This document shows, piece after piece, positions 17,698 to 26,403 of a stretch of DNA of 64,000 bases. Position numbers and translations under genes: made by a program. Origin of the DNA: DATFJT01 sp965230755 (GTDB lineage Bacteria > Bacteroidota > Bacteroidia > Chitinophagales > Saprospiraceae); the NCBI GenBank assembly GCA_965230755.1, contig CBDDLT010000015.1, positions 62,001 through 126,000 of the forward strand, read 5' to 3'. Below the pieces are notes generated by a model. That model worked only from the letters and a program-made list of their open reading frames with translations, searched no databases and was not told the DNA's origin. Numbering within the stretch: the stretch's first letter is position 1; each line of letters starts with the position of its first letter.

Positions 17698-19323
17698 ATG
17701 AAAAGTATAATTAAAAAAATCTTTCTAGGAGTTCTAATCATCACTCACGCAATTGGTGCTGTTGCCCAAACTCAAAATAGCGCGGTATTAGAAAAAGTTG
17801 ATTCTATTTTCACATCCCATTATGATGACGAAATTGCAGGTGGTGCCTTTGCAATAATAAAGAATGGAAAAGTTGTGTATAAGAAAACTGCCGGTTTGGC
17901 TAATATCGAACATCGAATTCCGGTTAGAGAAAATACTGTGTTCAATATTGCTTCCAACTCCAAACAGTTTACCAGCTTATTAGCCTTGATTTTAGAAGAA
18001 GAGGGGAAACTTTCCTTTCAAGATGATATCAGAATATACTTACCCGAATTAAGCAAGCTACCTCACAAAATTACTATTCAACAATTGACCAACCACACGC
18101 ATGGCTTACCCAATGTTGATGAATTGGCTCAACTCAAAGGCATGGATGATATGACTTTTGATGAGATCCTGATTATGTTACTCAATATTAAGCAGCTTAA
18201 TTTTACTCCCGGAGATGATTACCAATATAATAATACTGGATATGTGCTGCTTTCTCAAATCATCGAACGCATTGGCGAGAAAGCTTTCGACGAACAACTA
18301 AAACTAAAGGTATTTGATAAGTTGGGCATGTTTGAAAGCCAAGTTGTAGCGGATTACAGGATCATTCCCAAAAAAGCTTATTCTTATTCTCCTACCAACA
18401 ATGTTTATGTCAATAATCCTGCGAAATTGGGTACAAAGGGATCTTCGGGAATTTATACAAGTCTAAATGATCTGATCAAATGGTCTCAAAATTTCATCAA
18501 CACCGACAGCCCCTTTAGGAAACATTTGAGGAGGATGCAAGAACCGACTGCTTTAAATTCGGGTAAGGTGATTGAATATGGTATGGGATTACAGTCGGAA
18601 AACTACAAAGGGGTCGACATTTTGTTTCACGGAGGTGGAACAGAGAGTTATCGCTCATATGTTCTACATGTGCCAAAACATCGTTTATCATTGGTGTTTT
18701 TAGCTAATAACGGAGGCTTCTCCGGTTATGAAATCGTCTATAATGTACTCGAAACATTGTTGATAGATTTTATCGTCGAGTCTAGGGAGAGTGGGACATC
18801 AAAAGACTTGGCTGCTTATGTAGGAACCTATGAGTTGCATCCTGGAAATTACTACGATATTATTGATAAAAATGATTCCTTATACCTTCAAGTTTTCGGA
18901 ACTGAGTACAAAGCATATCTTCCTAGAATCGATAAAAAATCCTTCAAAGGACCTTGGGCCTTTTCTAAGATTATCTTTAAGGATTATGGATTCGATCTAA
19001 GATGGGCAGATTTTACATATCCAGCGAAACGCATTGATGTGACAAGCTCAAAGGATCATGATATTGACATGAATCAATTTACTGGAACATACAAGAATAA
19101 AGAGCATGATGTTTTCTATGAAATAGAAGTAATTGACAATAACTTAGCAGCAAAGCACCCCATTCATGGCACAACAACTCTCGATACATTCTCCCAAACC
19201 AGTTTTTATGGAAAAAACAGCTCCTTTGGCAAAATTGATTTCTTTTTTGATTCGGCTGGAAAAGTACAGGGGTTTAAATTATCTGGACAGAACATTAATA
19301 ATCTTTTATTTTTGAAAAATTAG
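17698..19323 (+). CDS. Secreted serine hydrolase of the class C beta-lactamase/PBP family
   Basis: 541 residues. I start at ATG 17698 because MKSIIKKIFLGVLIITHAIGAVAQ is a good signal peptide; the upstream codons are not convincing. The active-site SxxK is in ASNSKQFTS, the YxN motif in YQYNNTGYVLL, and the HxG box in FHGGGTESY, so the enzyme should be active. After about residue 360 there are two beta-barrel-like repeats (AAYVGTYELHPG.., NQFTGTYKNKEHD), as in many periplasmic beta-lactamase-related esterases and peptidases. Substrate unknown; a D-amino-acid peptide or ester is likely. Next gene starts 31 bases downstream. Confidence 0.88.
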   Translation: MKSIIKKIFLGVLIITHAIGAVAQTQNSAVLEKVDSIFTSHYDDEIAGGAFAIIKNGKVVYKKTAGLANIEHRIPVRENTVFNIASNSKQFTSLLALILEEEGKLSFQDDIRIYLPELSKLPHKITIQQLTNHTHGLPNVDELAQLKGMDDMTFDEILIMLLNIKQLNFTPGDDYQYNNTGYVLLSQIIERIGEKAFDEQLKLKVFDKLGMFESQVVADYRIIPKKAYSYSPTNNVYVNNPAKLGTKGSSGIYTSLNDLIKWSQNFINTDSPFRKHLRRMQEPTALNSGKVIEYGMGLQSENYKGVDILFHGGGTESYRSYVLHVPKHRLSLVFLANNGGFSGYEIVYNVLETLLIDFIVESRESGTSKDLAAYVGTYELHPGNYYDIIDKNDSLYLQVFGTEYKAYLPRIDKKSFKGPWAFSKIIFKDYGFDLRWADFTYPAKRIDVTSSKDHDIDMNQFTGTYKNKEHDVFYEIEVIDNNLAAKHPIHGTTTLDTFSQTSFYGKNSSFGKIDFFFDSAGKVQGFKLSGQNINNLLFLKN

Positions 19324-19354
19324 CATTGTTCATTTTAAAATTTCGAAACGAATT

Positions 19355-20101
19355 ATGTCCAAGAAAATAGGTATTTGTGTTCATAGTTACGAGGGGGGAG
19401 CATTGTGTTTTATCACAGCCTGTAGAGAGGGAGCAAGATTAATGGGACCACACATGCATCCCAATATTGTATTGAGCGCAATACCCATGGGACTAAGTAT
19501 GGATGCATGGGAATCTGACCATCATGAAGAAGTAGCGAAACACTTGAGTCATGGTGTGTTAGAGCTTGCAAAGAGTGGAGCCAATTTCTTTATCTGTCCC
19601 GACAATACCGGGCACATCGTACTTGAAAAAATCATCAATACCCTTCCTTTACCCGGACTTCATATCGCAGATGTCGTCTGTCAGGAAATCATAGATAATA
19701 ATTGGAAAAAGGTTGGTTTACTAGGTGCCAAGTGGACAATGACAGGTACTGTATATTCGGAAGCCTTCGCTCGTAATGGTTTGCAAGCTTTAATCCCGGA
19801 TCCGGAAGCGAGAGATAGAATCAATAATGCAATTTTTGATGAGCTTTGTCAAGGTATATTTAAATCCGAAACGGTGGAATACTTTGTCCAAGTCATTGAA
19901 GACTTAAAAAATAAAGGAGCGGAGTGTGTGGTTTTAGGATGTACAGAGATTCCTTTGATTATCAATGAGCAAAACTCTTCGCTTCCGATACTTGATTCGA
20001 CCAGAATATTGGCAAAAAAAGCGGTACATCTGGCAATGGTCAAGACTCAAATTATTAGCCAAGGGTGGATAAATCCTGAAATAATAGCTGATAAACCATA
20101 A
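19355..20101 (+). CDS. Aspartate/glutamate racemase-family protein
   Basis: 248 residues with the two cysteine loops of cofactor-independent racemases: FFICPDNTGH in the N-terminal half and VVLGCTEIPL in the C-terminal half. The fold is the duplicated Asp/Glu racemase domain. The usual CNTAH loop is altered to CPDNTGH, so substrate could differ from aspartate. No signal peptide; cytoplasmic. It follows a secreted serine hydrolase by 31 bases, which might link the two to D-amino-acid or peptide metabolism, but this is only proximity. Confidence 0.82.
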   Translation: MSKKIGICVHSYEGGALCFITACREGARLMGPHMHPNIVLSAIPMGLSMDAWESDHHEEVAKHLSHGVLELAKSGANFFICPDNTGHIVLEKIINTLPLPGLHIADVVCQEIIDNNWKKVGLLGAKWTMTGTVYSEAFARNGLQALIPDPEARDRINNAIFDELCQGIFKSETVEYFVQVIEDLKNKGAECVVLGCTEIPLIINEQNSSLPILDSTRILAKKAVHLAMVKTQIISQGWINPEIIADKP

Positions 20102-20167
20102 TTAGGACGAAAACATAAAACAGTGAGCAGGTTCAATAGCTAACACTTTTTATCTTAGTAAATTACT

Positions 20168-21100
20168 ATGATAGACAAAGAGTATTTTTCGCATGTATAT
20201 GAGATCGCCAACCACCTCAACAAGGAGTTTTCACTTCCCTCTGCTCTGCGCAAGTCATTGGAGAAGACAGTAGAAATCCTAGGTCTGAAAACGGGCTGGA
20301 TTTGGCTCACAGAAGCGGACAATCAATCGGTCTATTTGGCCTGTTCTTACAACCTTCCCCCAGCCTTGACCAAATATCCTGAGCGATTGGCAGGACCGTG
20401 TTATTGTATACAGCAGTACTTAACGGATGATATTGACCAGGCAACAAACATCAGTGAAATTACTTGTACAAGATTAAAAGATGTCAATACAGGAACCAAG
20501 GGATTAAAGTTTCATGCAAGCATTCCTATCATCATCAATGATCAAAAAGTGGGGTTATTGAACCTGCTAAGCGAAGAAAGCAGAGAATTGAATGAAAAGG
20601 AATTGACGATTCTCAATACGATTAGTGAATTGATTGGTGTTGCAATTCAGCGCACTCGGCTTCAACAATCCTACAGCGACTCAACAAGGGATTCACACCC
20701 AAGTACATTTCATGTCCTAAAGAGAATATTTCTTCCTCAAATCAAGGAATTAATTGAAGATTTAAGTAGTTCAGATAGTAATGATAGAAAACTTGACAGA
20801 GCTTTGCGAAGTGCAAAAGAAATGCAAGAACAATTGCTTCAATTACAGAATGAGATTGAGAAGCATGAGGAAATCCCAGGAAAAGAAAGGGAATCAATTT
20901 ACCCTAAATCCCCTTTGACCAAACGCGAACTAGAGGTGCTGACTCAGATCAAGATAGGATATACGAATGGACAAATAGGAGAACAGCTTTATATAGCTGA
21001 ACGCACTGTAAAATTTCACGTAACATCTATCCTAGCCAAGCTCAACGCCAAGACCCGTACTGAAGCCGTTGATCTGGCATTAAAAAGGGGACTGTTATAG
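20168..21100 (+). CDS. GAF-LuxR transcriptional regulator
   Basis: 310 residues. A GAF sensor domain spans about residues 15-165 (LEKTVEILGLKTGWIWLTE.., IPIIINDQKVGLLNLLS), then a charged coiled-coil-like stretch (about 205-245), then a LuxR helix-turn-helix (LTKRELEVLTQIKIGYTNGQIGEQL, ERTVKFHVTSILAKLNAKTRTEAV). The GAF domain contains the pair CYCIQ, and CxC could bind a metal or haem, but that is speculation. Ligand unknown. Two overlapping 20-base dyads follow the gene. Confidence 0.88.
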   Translation: MIDKEYFSHVYEIANHLNKEFSLPSALRKSLEKTVEILGLKTGWIWLTEADNQSVYLACSYNLPPALTKYPERLAGPCYCIQQYLTDDIDQATNISEITCTRLKDVNTGTKGLKFHASIPIIINDQKVGLLNLLSEESRELNEKELTILNTISELIGVAIQRTRLQQSYSDSTRDSHPSTFHVLKRIFLPQIKELIEDLSSSDSNDRKLDRALRSAKEMQEQLLQLQNEIEKHEEIPGKERESIYPKSPLTKRELEVLTQIKIGYTNGQIGEQLYIAERTVKFHVTSILAKLNAKTRTEAVDLALKRGLL

Positions 21101-21125
21101 AATTTCTTTCTTTATAGCTATTCAT

Positions 21126-21157
21126 ACCTGAACCATAGTACAGGTGCATTTCTGTAC
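21126..21157. promoter_or_regulatory. Overlapping 20-bp dyads, lux-box-like
   Basis: 21126-21145 has arms ACCTGA and ACAGGT (5 of 6 pair) around 8 bases; 21138-21157 has perfect arms GTACAG and CTGTAC around 8 bases. The first resembles the 20-base lux box consensus ACCTGT-N8-ACAGGT. It lies between the GAF-LuxR regulator and the VOC gene, 53-84 bases before the latter. Confidence 0.4.
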
Positions 21158-21209
21158 AAAAGCTCATTTTCTAGTATGATTATACTCTCGAAATTTGTCA
21201 TAAATTAAA

Positions 21210-21659
21210 ATGATAAATACGATGAAAGGACAAAACATTTATTTAGAGCACATTAACATTACAGTAAATAATCTTCAAGAGGCCATCAAGTTTTTTCAAA
21301 CTGCTTTTCCACATTTCAAAATAAGAGGCGGTGGTAATGAATTGCGAGAGTGGGTACACTTGGGTGATGACCAAACTTACATCGCCATTAACCAAGCCAT
21401 CAAAACAGCCTCAACAAGCAGAAATAGTTATGATCGAATCGGAATAAATCACGTTGGATTCGTCGTTCAAAATATCAATGAGATTGCCGAAAATCTTTTA
21501 TTGGGAGGATACAAAAGGGATTATCCAAAGCAAATAGAGAAATACAGAATTAGAGATTACTTTGCCGATGCCGATGGTAATCAATTCGAGTTTGTTCAGT
21601 ATTTAAGTGAGGTAGTTGAGGAAAAGAATTACTATGAACATTTGAGCATGGCGAAATAA
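21210..21659 (+). CDS. VOC (glyoxalase/dioxygenase superfamily) protein
   Basis: 149 residues forming one VOC module pair: LEHINITVNNLQEAIKFFQTAF at the start, WVHLGDDQTYIAI, a second half INHVGFVVQNINEIAENL and DADGNQFEFVQYLSE at the end. Candidate metal ligands are His13-14 region, His of NHVG and Glu of FEF. The family includes glyoxalases, dioxygenases and antibiotic-binding proteins, so the substrate is open. A second ATG four codons in is possible. Confidence 0.82.
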   Translation: MINTMKGQNIYLEHINITVNNLQEAIKFFQTAFPHFKIRGGGNELREWVHLGDDQTYIAINQAIKTASTSRNSYDRIGINHVGFVVQNINEIAENLLLGGYKRDYPKQIEKYRIRDYFADADGNQFEFVQYLSEVVEEKNYYEHLSMAK

Positions 21660-21755
21660 TTAGATTCTTATTTTATTTTTTAGGCTGCAGGGAAAGGGTT
21701 TATTGAATTTCCTTATCGTAAATTAGGTTGTAAATTAATTAGTAATGAATGACTA

Positions 21756-22322
21756 ATGACCAATCTGACTAATATGGAAATAACACTTGCACGACATCCT
21801 TCAGAAATACAAGAAATACTTAAAATTCAGAGAGAAAATCATGTAGATAAATTACCTGATCAGTTGAAGATTCAAAATGGGTTTGTCACTGCAGTACATC
21901 GTTTTGAGGACCTTGAAAAAATGAACGCTCAGACCAAGCAGGTAATAGCTAAAGTAAATAATGAAGTCGTGGGATACGCCCTCGTGATGCCGAAAGAATT
22001 TAAAGATCTTATCTCGGTCCTTTTACCATTATTCGAAATGATAGAAAGAATAGAGTATGAAGGGAGAAAACTCAGTGAACTGAATTACTACGTCATGGGT
22101 CAAATCTGCATACAATCAGGATATAGAAGGCAGGGCATATTTACGAAGTTATATCAGAAACACAAGGAGCAATTTTCGAACTACTATGACTATTGCATCA
22201 CGGGTGTTTCTTCTAGCAATTTACCCTCCATTAAAGCTCATGAAAAAATAGGGTTTAAAACTGTGCATACTTTCAGGGACCATCTCGATGAATGGAATAT
22301 CATTCTATGGGATTGGAGTTAG
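21756..22322 (+). CDS. GNAT-family N-acetyltransferase
   Basis: 188 residues. The acetyl-CoA binding core is visible as YYVMGQICIQSGYRRQGIFTKLYQ (Q/RxxGxG/A-like RRQGIF), followed by YCITGVSSSNLPSIKAHEKIGFKTVHTF. The start could be at residue 1 or at Met7 (MEITLARHPSEI). Cytoplasmic; substrate unknown. Not obviously linked to its neighbours. Confidence 0.85.
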   Translation: MTNLTNMEITLARHPSEIQEILKIQRENHVDKLPDQLKIQNGFVTAVHRFEDLEKMNAQTKQVIAKVNNEVVGYALVMPKEFKDLISVLLPLFEMIERIEYEGRKLSELNYYVMGQICIQSGYRRQGIFTKLYQKHKEQFSNYYDYCITGVSSSNLPSIKAHEKIGFKTVHTFRDHLDEWNIILWDWS

Positions 22323-22446
22323 TGATCGTGCTCCGAGAATACTAACCAAAAGGCTTCACTATCGGGCCCTGAATAGCCTATTTTCCTAGTTATTTTGTTG
22401 GATTATGATTAAAATTGTTCATTCTTAGAACGCTAAATCGACCAAA

Positions 22447-23847
22447 ATGAAAAAATTACCCCTAATTATCATTTTTCTTTGCTCTCTTTTCAGTTTACAT
22501 GCTCAAGAGCAGACTTCGCCAATTCTATTTATTTATGATGCCAGTGGTTCCATGTGGGGACAATTGGAAGGTAAGACGAAAAAAGAAATCGCCTCTGAAG
22601 TATTGTCCACGACGGTGATGAATTTGCCAGATCAACAGAACATAGGTTTGATTGCCTATGGTCATCGCACAAAAGGAGATTGTAATGACATAGAATACAT
22701 TCATAAGCTATCCAATGATTCAAAAGAAAGGGTAATCAATACCGTTAAAGGAATTAATGCAATCGGTAAAACACCCTTGGCTCGAAGTGCCATCATGGCC
22801 ATTAATTCTCTCAAAGAATCAAAAACGAAAGCTACTATTATTTTAATCACAGATGGTATTGAATCCTGTGATGGCGATCTCTGTAAAGTAGTGACTGCTG
22901 CCAAGGCAGAAGGTATAAACTTTAAGTTACATATTGTAGGATTTGGTCTTAAGGAAGGAGAAAAAGGACAGCTTATTTGCGCAGCTAATGCAGGAGACGG
23001 AAACTACTACGATGCCAATAATACTGAAGGATTAGGAAATGTATTGACAGAAGCCACTAATCAAACTGTAGATGAACCGGAGGGTAACTTTTCTGTTTTT
23101 GCTTTTAAGAATGGTCAAGCCGTTGATGCTTGGGTCAAAGTAAAAGATGTTCTGTCCAAAAGGGATATCGACGGAGCCAGAACTTATCAAGATACGGCAT
23201 TGGTTTATCTACCTCCGGGAAAGTATTTGATTGAAGTAAAACCTCTTGAAAACAGCGATGTGGGCGCGACCAGCTTTATCGTTGAAATGAATGAAGGAGA
23301 TGTTAAGCACAAGGACATCAGTTTCGATAGCGGAGTTATAGAGGTATCTACACTCAACAATGGTGAATCTTGGGATGCAACCGTAAGAGTAGTTCAAGCA
23401 GGTACCAGTCAGCATGTCGCTCAGGGTAGAACTTATGGTAGAACCCTTGATCTAGAGGTAAATCCTGGAATTTATGATTTAGATATTCTGATTCTTCAGG
23501 TTAAAGGTACTTCGGTAAAAAAACTGATCAAAAACGTCGAAGTCAAACCTAAAGAAACCACTTCAATAAGGCAGGATTTTGAAAGCGGCGTTGCTATGAT
23601 TGGTGTGCAAACGACAAATGGTGAACTAATAGATGCAACGGTTAACTTTCACGAATCCGCAACTGGTAAAAATGTAGCTGGTGGTAGAACCTATCGATCA
23701 ACAAAAAGCAATCCACGCAAATTCATTCTAAATCCCGGTACTTATGATGTAAAAATTGTTACACTTGGTCCTCATAAGGGAAATTCCGGCAATTATACTA
23801 TCGTCATCAAGGCTGGTGAAAATATCGAAAAAATCATAAGCTATTGA
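22447..23847 (+). CDS. Secreted VWA protein with three C-terminal repeats
   Basis: 466 residues. A signal peptide (LPLIIIFLCSLFSLHAQ) leads to a von Willebrand A domain at about 25-205 with the MIDAS sequence DASGSMWG, T of GKTPLARS and D of ITDGIESCDGD. Three repeats of about 80 residues follow, each with a (N)GExxDAxVxV opening, a GRTY box and a PGxYD/L ending: NGQAVDAWVKV..GARTY..PPGKYLIEV, NGESWDATVRV..GRTYG..NPGIYDLDI, NGELIDATVNF..GRTYR..NPGTYDVKI. The protein is probably periplasmic or surface-held and binds a protein ligand through a metal ion. The membrane gene one base downstream is its likely partner. Confidence 0.87.
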   Translation: MKKLPLIIIFLCSLFSLHAQEQTSPILFIYDASGSMWGQLEGKTKKEIASEVLSTTVMNLPDQQNIGLIAYGHRTKGDCNDIEYIHKLSNDSKERVINTVKGINAIGKTPLARSAIMAINSLKESKTKATIILITDGIESCDGDLCKVVTAAKAEGINFKLHIVGFGLKEGEKGQLICAANAGDGNYYDANNTEGLGNVLTEATNQTVDEPEGNFSVFAFKNGQAVDAWVKVKDVLSKRDIDGARTYQDTALVYLPPGKYLIEVKPLENSDVGATSFIVEMNEGDVKHKDISFDSGVIEVSTLNNGESWDATVRVVQAGTSQHVAQGRTYGRTLDLEVNPGIYDLDILILQVKGTSVKKLIKNVEVKPKETTSIRQDFESGVAMIGVQTTNGELIDATVNFHESATGKNVAGGRTYRSTKSNPRKFILNPGTYDVKIVTLGPHKGNSGNYTIVIKAGENIEKIISY

Positions 23848-23848
23848 T

Positions 23849-24820
23849 ATGAGAGATTTATTAAAGCCATATAGCCTGTTGCTCTACTTATTGGTTATTA
23901 TCGTTTTCTTTTTTCTTGGAGTAATCTATGCCGGAATAATTGATGCAGGCAAAAATCAAGGACTTGCCGGAGGAGCCATTGTATTGGGTTATGGGGTGAT
24001 TAGTTCATTTTTTGCTTTATTGGCTTCATTGTTCGCCGCTTCCAGACTCTCGCGCAATATCATCGTCAACATCAATAAGACTTTGGGTATAATCCTAGTC
24101 ATTTTCTTGGCCTATTTTACCTGGAACTATTACACTAAGGTGAAACCAAGGCGTGAAAAACAGCAACAGACAACACCGACTGTTCCCAATCAAATGATAT
24201 TAAAAGGGGAAACTGCAGGTATATCCCCTACTACAAAATCTCCTTTCCAACTAAAGAATCACATGGGCTTGGGTATGTTTGCTCCTAAAAGATTTGACAA
24301 CAAGACCCTTTTCTTTTACGGGGATATTAATTTAGAAAAATCTGCTTTGGAACATTTCCCTTTGGACAGTTCCAGCTTTAAGCCAAGTCAGTATGGTGGT
24401 GTTGAAATTGCTACCGCACCACCCTACTTAGTTCCACAGCATTTGAAACTGGACTATGACCTGCTCTATTTTAAAGTCATTTCTGTTACGGAAGATTTCC
24501 TTGAAGTCGAAGTCAATAAGATAAATGAACGAACCGCTTATGTTAAAAAGAAAAGTGGAAAATTTATGTACTGGCCTGAATTTTTGCTGAGCGTAAATAG
24601 TGTCGAATTGCTCAATGAAAAGACACAACAGATTCATATAAAACCATTAGATCATGCCGGATTAGTAAATCAACCCTACAGCTTCATGAAACCTATAAAA
24701 ATACGGCAGAATTGGATGAATGTGCTTTTGTTGACTGATGATTTTGAAGTCAATGGAAAGGCCTGGATCAAATGGAAGGAAAATGGAAAATTATTAATCA
24801 AATACTCTTTGTTAAGCTAA
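23849..24820 (+). CDS. Membrane protein paired with the VWA protein
   Basis: 323 residues with three hydrophobic segments (about 9-32, 42-65, 77-97), then a basic RREKQQQ linker and a domain of about 210 residues probably outside the membrane. Starts with one base between it and the VWA stop, so the two are surely co-translated. Within the C-terminal domain I see no known motif. Family not recognised. The arrangement suggests a membrane anchor or receptor for the VWA partner. Confidence 0.75.
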   Translation: MRDLLKPYSLLLYLLVIIVFFFLGVIYAGIIDAGKNQGLAGGAIVLGYGVISSFFALLASLFAASRLSRNIIVNINKTLGIILVIFLAYFTWNYYTKVKPRREKQQQTTPTVPNQMILKGETAGISPTTKSPFQLKNHMGLGMFAPKRFDNKTLFFYGDINLEKSALEHFPLDSSSFKPSQYGGVEIATAPPYLVPQHLKLDYDLLYFKVISVTEDFLEVEVNKINERTAYVKKKSGKFMYWPEFLLSVNSVELLNEKTQQIHIKPLDHAGLVNQPYSFMKPIKIRQNWMNVLLLTDDFEVNGKAWIKWKENGKLLIKYSLLS

Positions 24821-24888
24821 ATATCCAGGATTACAGATGATCAGTTGCGCATAGAGAACATCATTATCACAAATGCGACCGTGCACTA

Positions 24889-25593
24889 ATGGAGGAAAAA
24901 GAAAAACCGCGACTATCGAGATTAACGGCCATCATCACCCAGCTACAATCCAAAAGAATTGTTACGGCACATCAGCTCGCCCAAAGGCATAATGTTAGCG
25001 TTAGAACGATATACAGAGATATTCGCGCCCTGGAAAAGTCCGGGATACCGATCATAACCGAGGAAGGCAAAGGATATTCCATCATGGAAGGCTATCATCT
25101 TCCACCAGTGATATTTACCGAAGATGAAGCCAATGCGCTTATCACCTTGGAGCAACTTATCATTAAGAACAAGGATTTATCCCTAGTAAAAAGTGCTTCT
25201 CGTGCCATTGAAAAAATAAAGTCGATCCTGCGATACTCGCAAAAAGGGAATGCCGATTTATTGGCCGATCGAATATACTTTGGTGGAAACAACCAACAAG
25301 AGAGATCGAGTGATAATTTGATGTTGATCCAATCTGCTCTAATCAACTATCAAGTATTGAAAATCGATTATTTTTCTTCCGAAAAAAAACGAACTTCCAG
25401 AAACATAGAACCCTTTGCCATTTATAGTATCAATGGAAATTTTTTACTCATAGCTTATTGTCGGTTGAGGAATGATTTCAGGGCATTTCGAATCGATTGT
25501 ATCGAAAAAATACTTCCCAAAGACGAGACATTCACTCCCCATGATATGACCATTCAGAAATATTTTGAAGATTACATTAAACCCCTGACATAG
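24889..25593 (+). CDS. HTH_11/WYL-domain transcriptional regulator (YafY family)
   Basis: 234 residues. The N-terminal winged helix reads SRLTAIITQLQSKRIVTAHQLAQRHNVSVRTIYRDIRALEKSGIPI, and the C-terminal part is a WYL domain (ALINYQVLKIDYFSSEKKRTSRNIEPFAIYSINGNFLLIAYCRLRNDFRAFRID), a ligand- or nucleic-acid-sensing fold. Such regulators commonly sit next to a gene they control; the DUF4345 gene starts 55 bases downstream. Confidence 0.9.
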   Translation: MEEKEKPRLSRLTAIITQLQSKRIVTAHQLAQRHNVSVRTIYRDIRALEKSGIPIITEEGKGYSIMEGYHLPPVIFTEDEANALITLEQLIIKNKDLSLVKSASRAIEKIKSILRYSQKGNADLLADRIYFGGNNQQERSSDNLMLIQSALINYQVLKIDYFSSEKKRTSRNIEPFAIYSINGNFLLIAYCRLRNDFRAFRIDCIEKILPKDETFTPHDMTIQKYFEDYIKPLT

Positions 25594-25648
25594 GGTTGTC
25601 ACAAGGCCATTTTAGTTTTGGGTAATTATTAACTGAAATAAAATTAAA

Positions 25649-26035
25649 ATGGACATCATCAAAATCATCATCTTATCCCTTTCAGGCCTTTTGTTAGTCT
25701 TTGTCGGAATATCAAGAATGAGCAATCCTATTATGGCATATTTAAAGAATTCCGGTATTAAGTTGGCTGAAGACGTCGACTTACTGAATGAAATGAGAGG
25801 GATCGGTTCATTAATGCTAATAGCTGGAATTATTGTATTACTTAGTATACTGATTCCTCAATTAGCACTATCGTCACATATCATTGGAGCCTTAATATTT
25901 CTGGGATTCATGGTAGGACGATTGATAAGTATGAGCAAGGATGGAAAACCTAATAAAAAGATAACTCAGGGTATCATATTCGAACTTGTTCTAGGTTTGG
26001 TCAATGTATTTGGCTTGTGGAGCAGTTGGGCATAA
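25649..26035 (+). CDS. DUF4345-type four-helix membrane protein
   Basis: 128 residues with four hydrophobic helices (about 3-22, 50-70, 75-92, 105-125), and the LLNEMRGIGSLMLIAG segment typical of the DUF4345 family. Function unknown. It follows a YafY-type regulator, a pairing I recall from other Bacteroidota, so ligand-dependent control by that regulator is likely. Confidence 0.78.
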   Translation: MDIIKIIILSLSGLLLVFVGISRMSNPIMAYLKNSGIKLAEDVDLLNEMRGIGSLMLIAGIIVLLSILIPQLALSSHIIGALIFLGFMVGRLISMSKDGKPNKKITQGIIFELVLGLVNVFGLWSSWA

Positions 26036-26403
26036 AATCGTCAATGTTACACTCAAGAAGCTATTCGATCACAAATTTTCCCTACTGAATATTATATCTG
26101 GTAGTTGATGACGAAAAGTTAGAATTATAGAAGCAAGTTATTGCAGATACACAAGAAGATATTTTTGTCAGATTCTTCACTTGGCTCATGGGATACCAAG
26201 TGAAGAATAAATTCCTTTCATAATCCTTTTGAAGCGCTTCATCTATTCGTCAAACCCACCGCTCATATAGGGTGGTTTACCTATCGAATCCTAGTCTATC
26301 GACCCTGTACTCTATTCTATCTGTACGATAAATTGGTTCTTATAAGGCTCGCGCGAATCGGGCATAAAAAGTTATAAACCAAAATAATTAAAACACGGAA
26401 ATT
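26036..26403. other. Gene-free stretch of 368 bases
   Basis: No frame of convincing length on either strand. It contains a strong hairpin at 26172-26208 and, in its last 100 bases, the presumed promoter of the peptidase gene, where I could not fix a clear Bacteroidota -7 box. Confidence 0.6.
26172..26208. terminator. Strong 13-bp hairpin
   Basis: ATTCTTCACTTGG pairs perfectly with CCAAGTGAAGAAT across an 11-base loop. It lies 137 bases after the DUF4345 stop and is followed by AAATTCCTTTC rather than a T-run, so termination is probable but not certain. Confidence 0.5.

Noticed and set aside
26172..26208. Hairpin as a tRNA or structured RNA gene
   Set aside because: It is a simple 13-base-pair stem without tRNA arms; a terminator or leader hairpin is the simpler reading.
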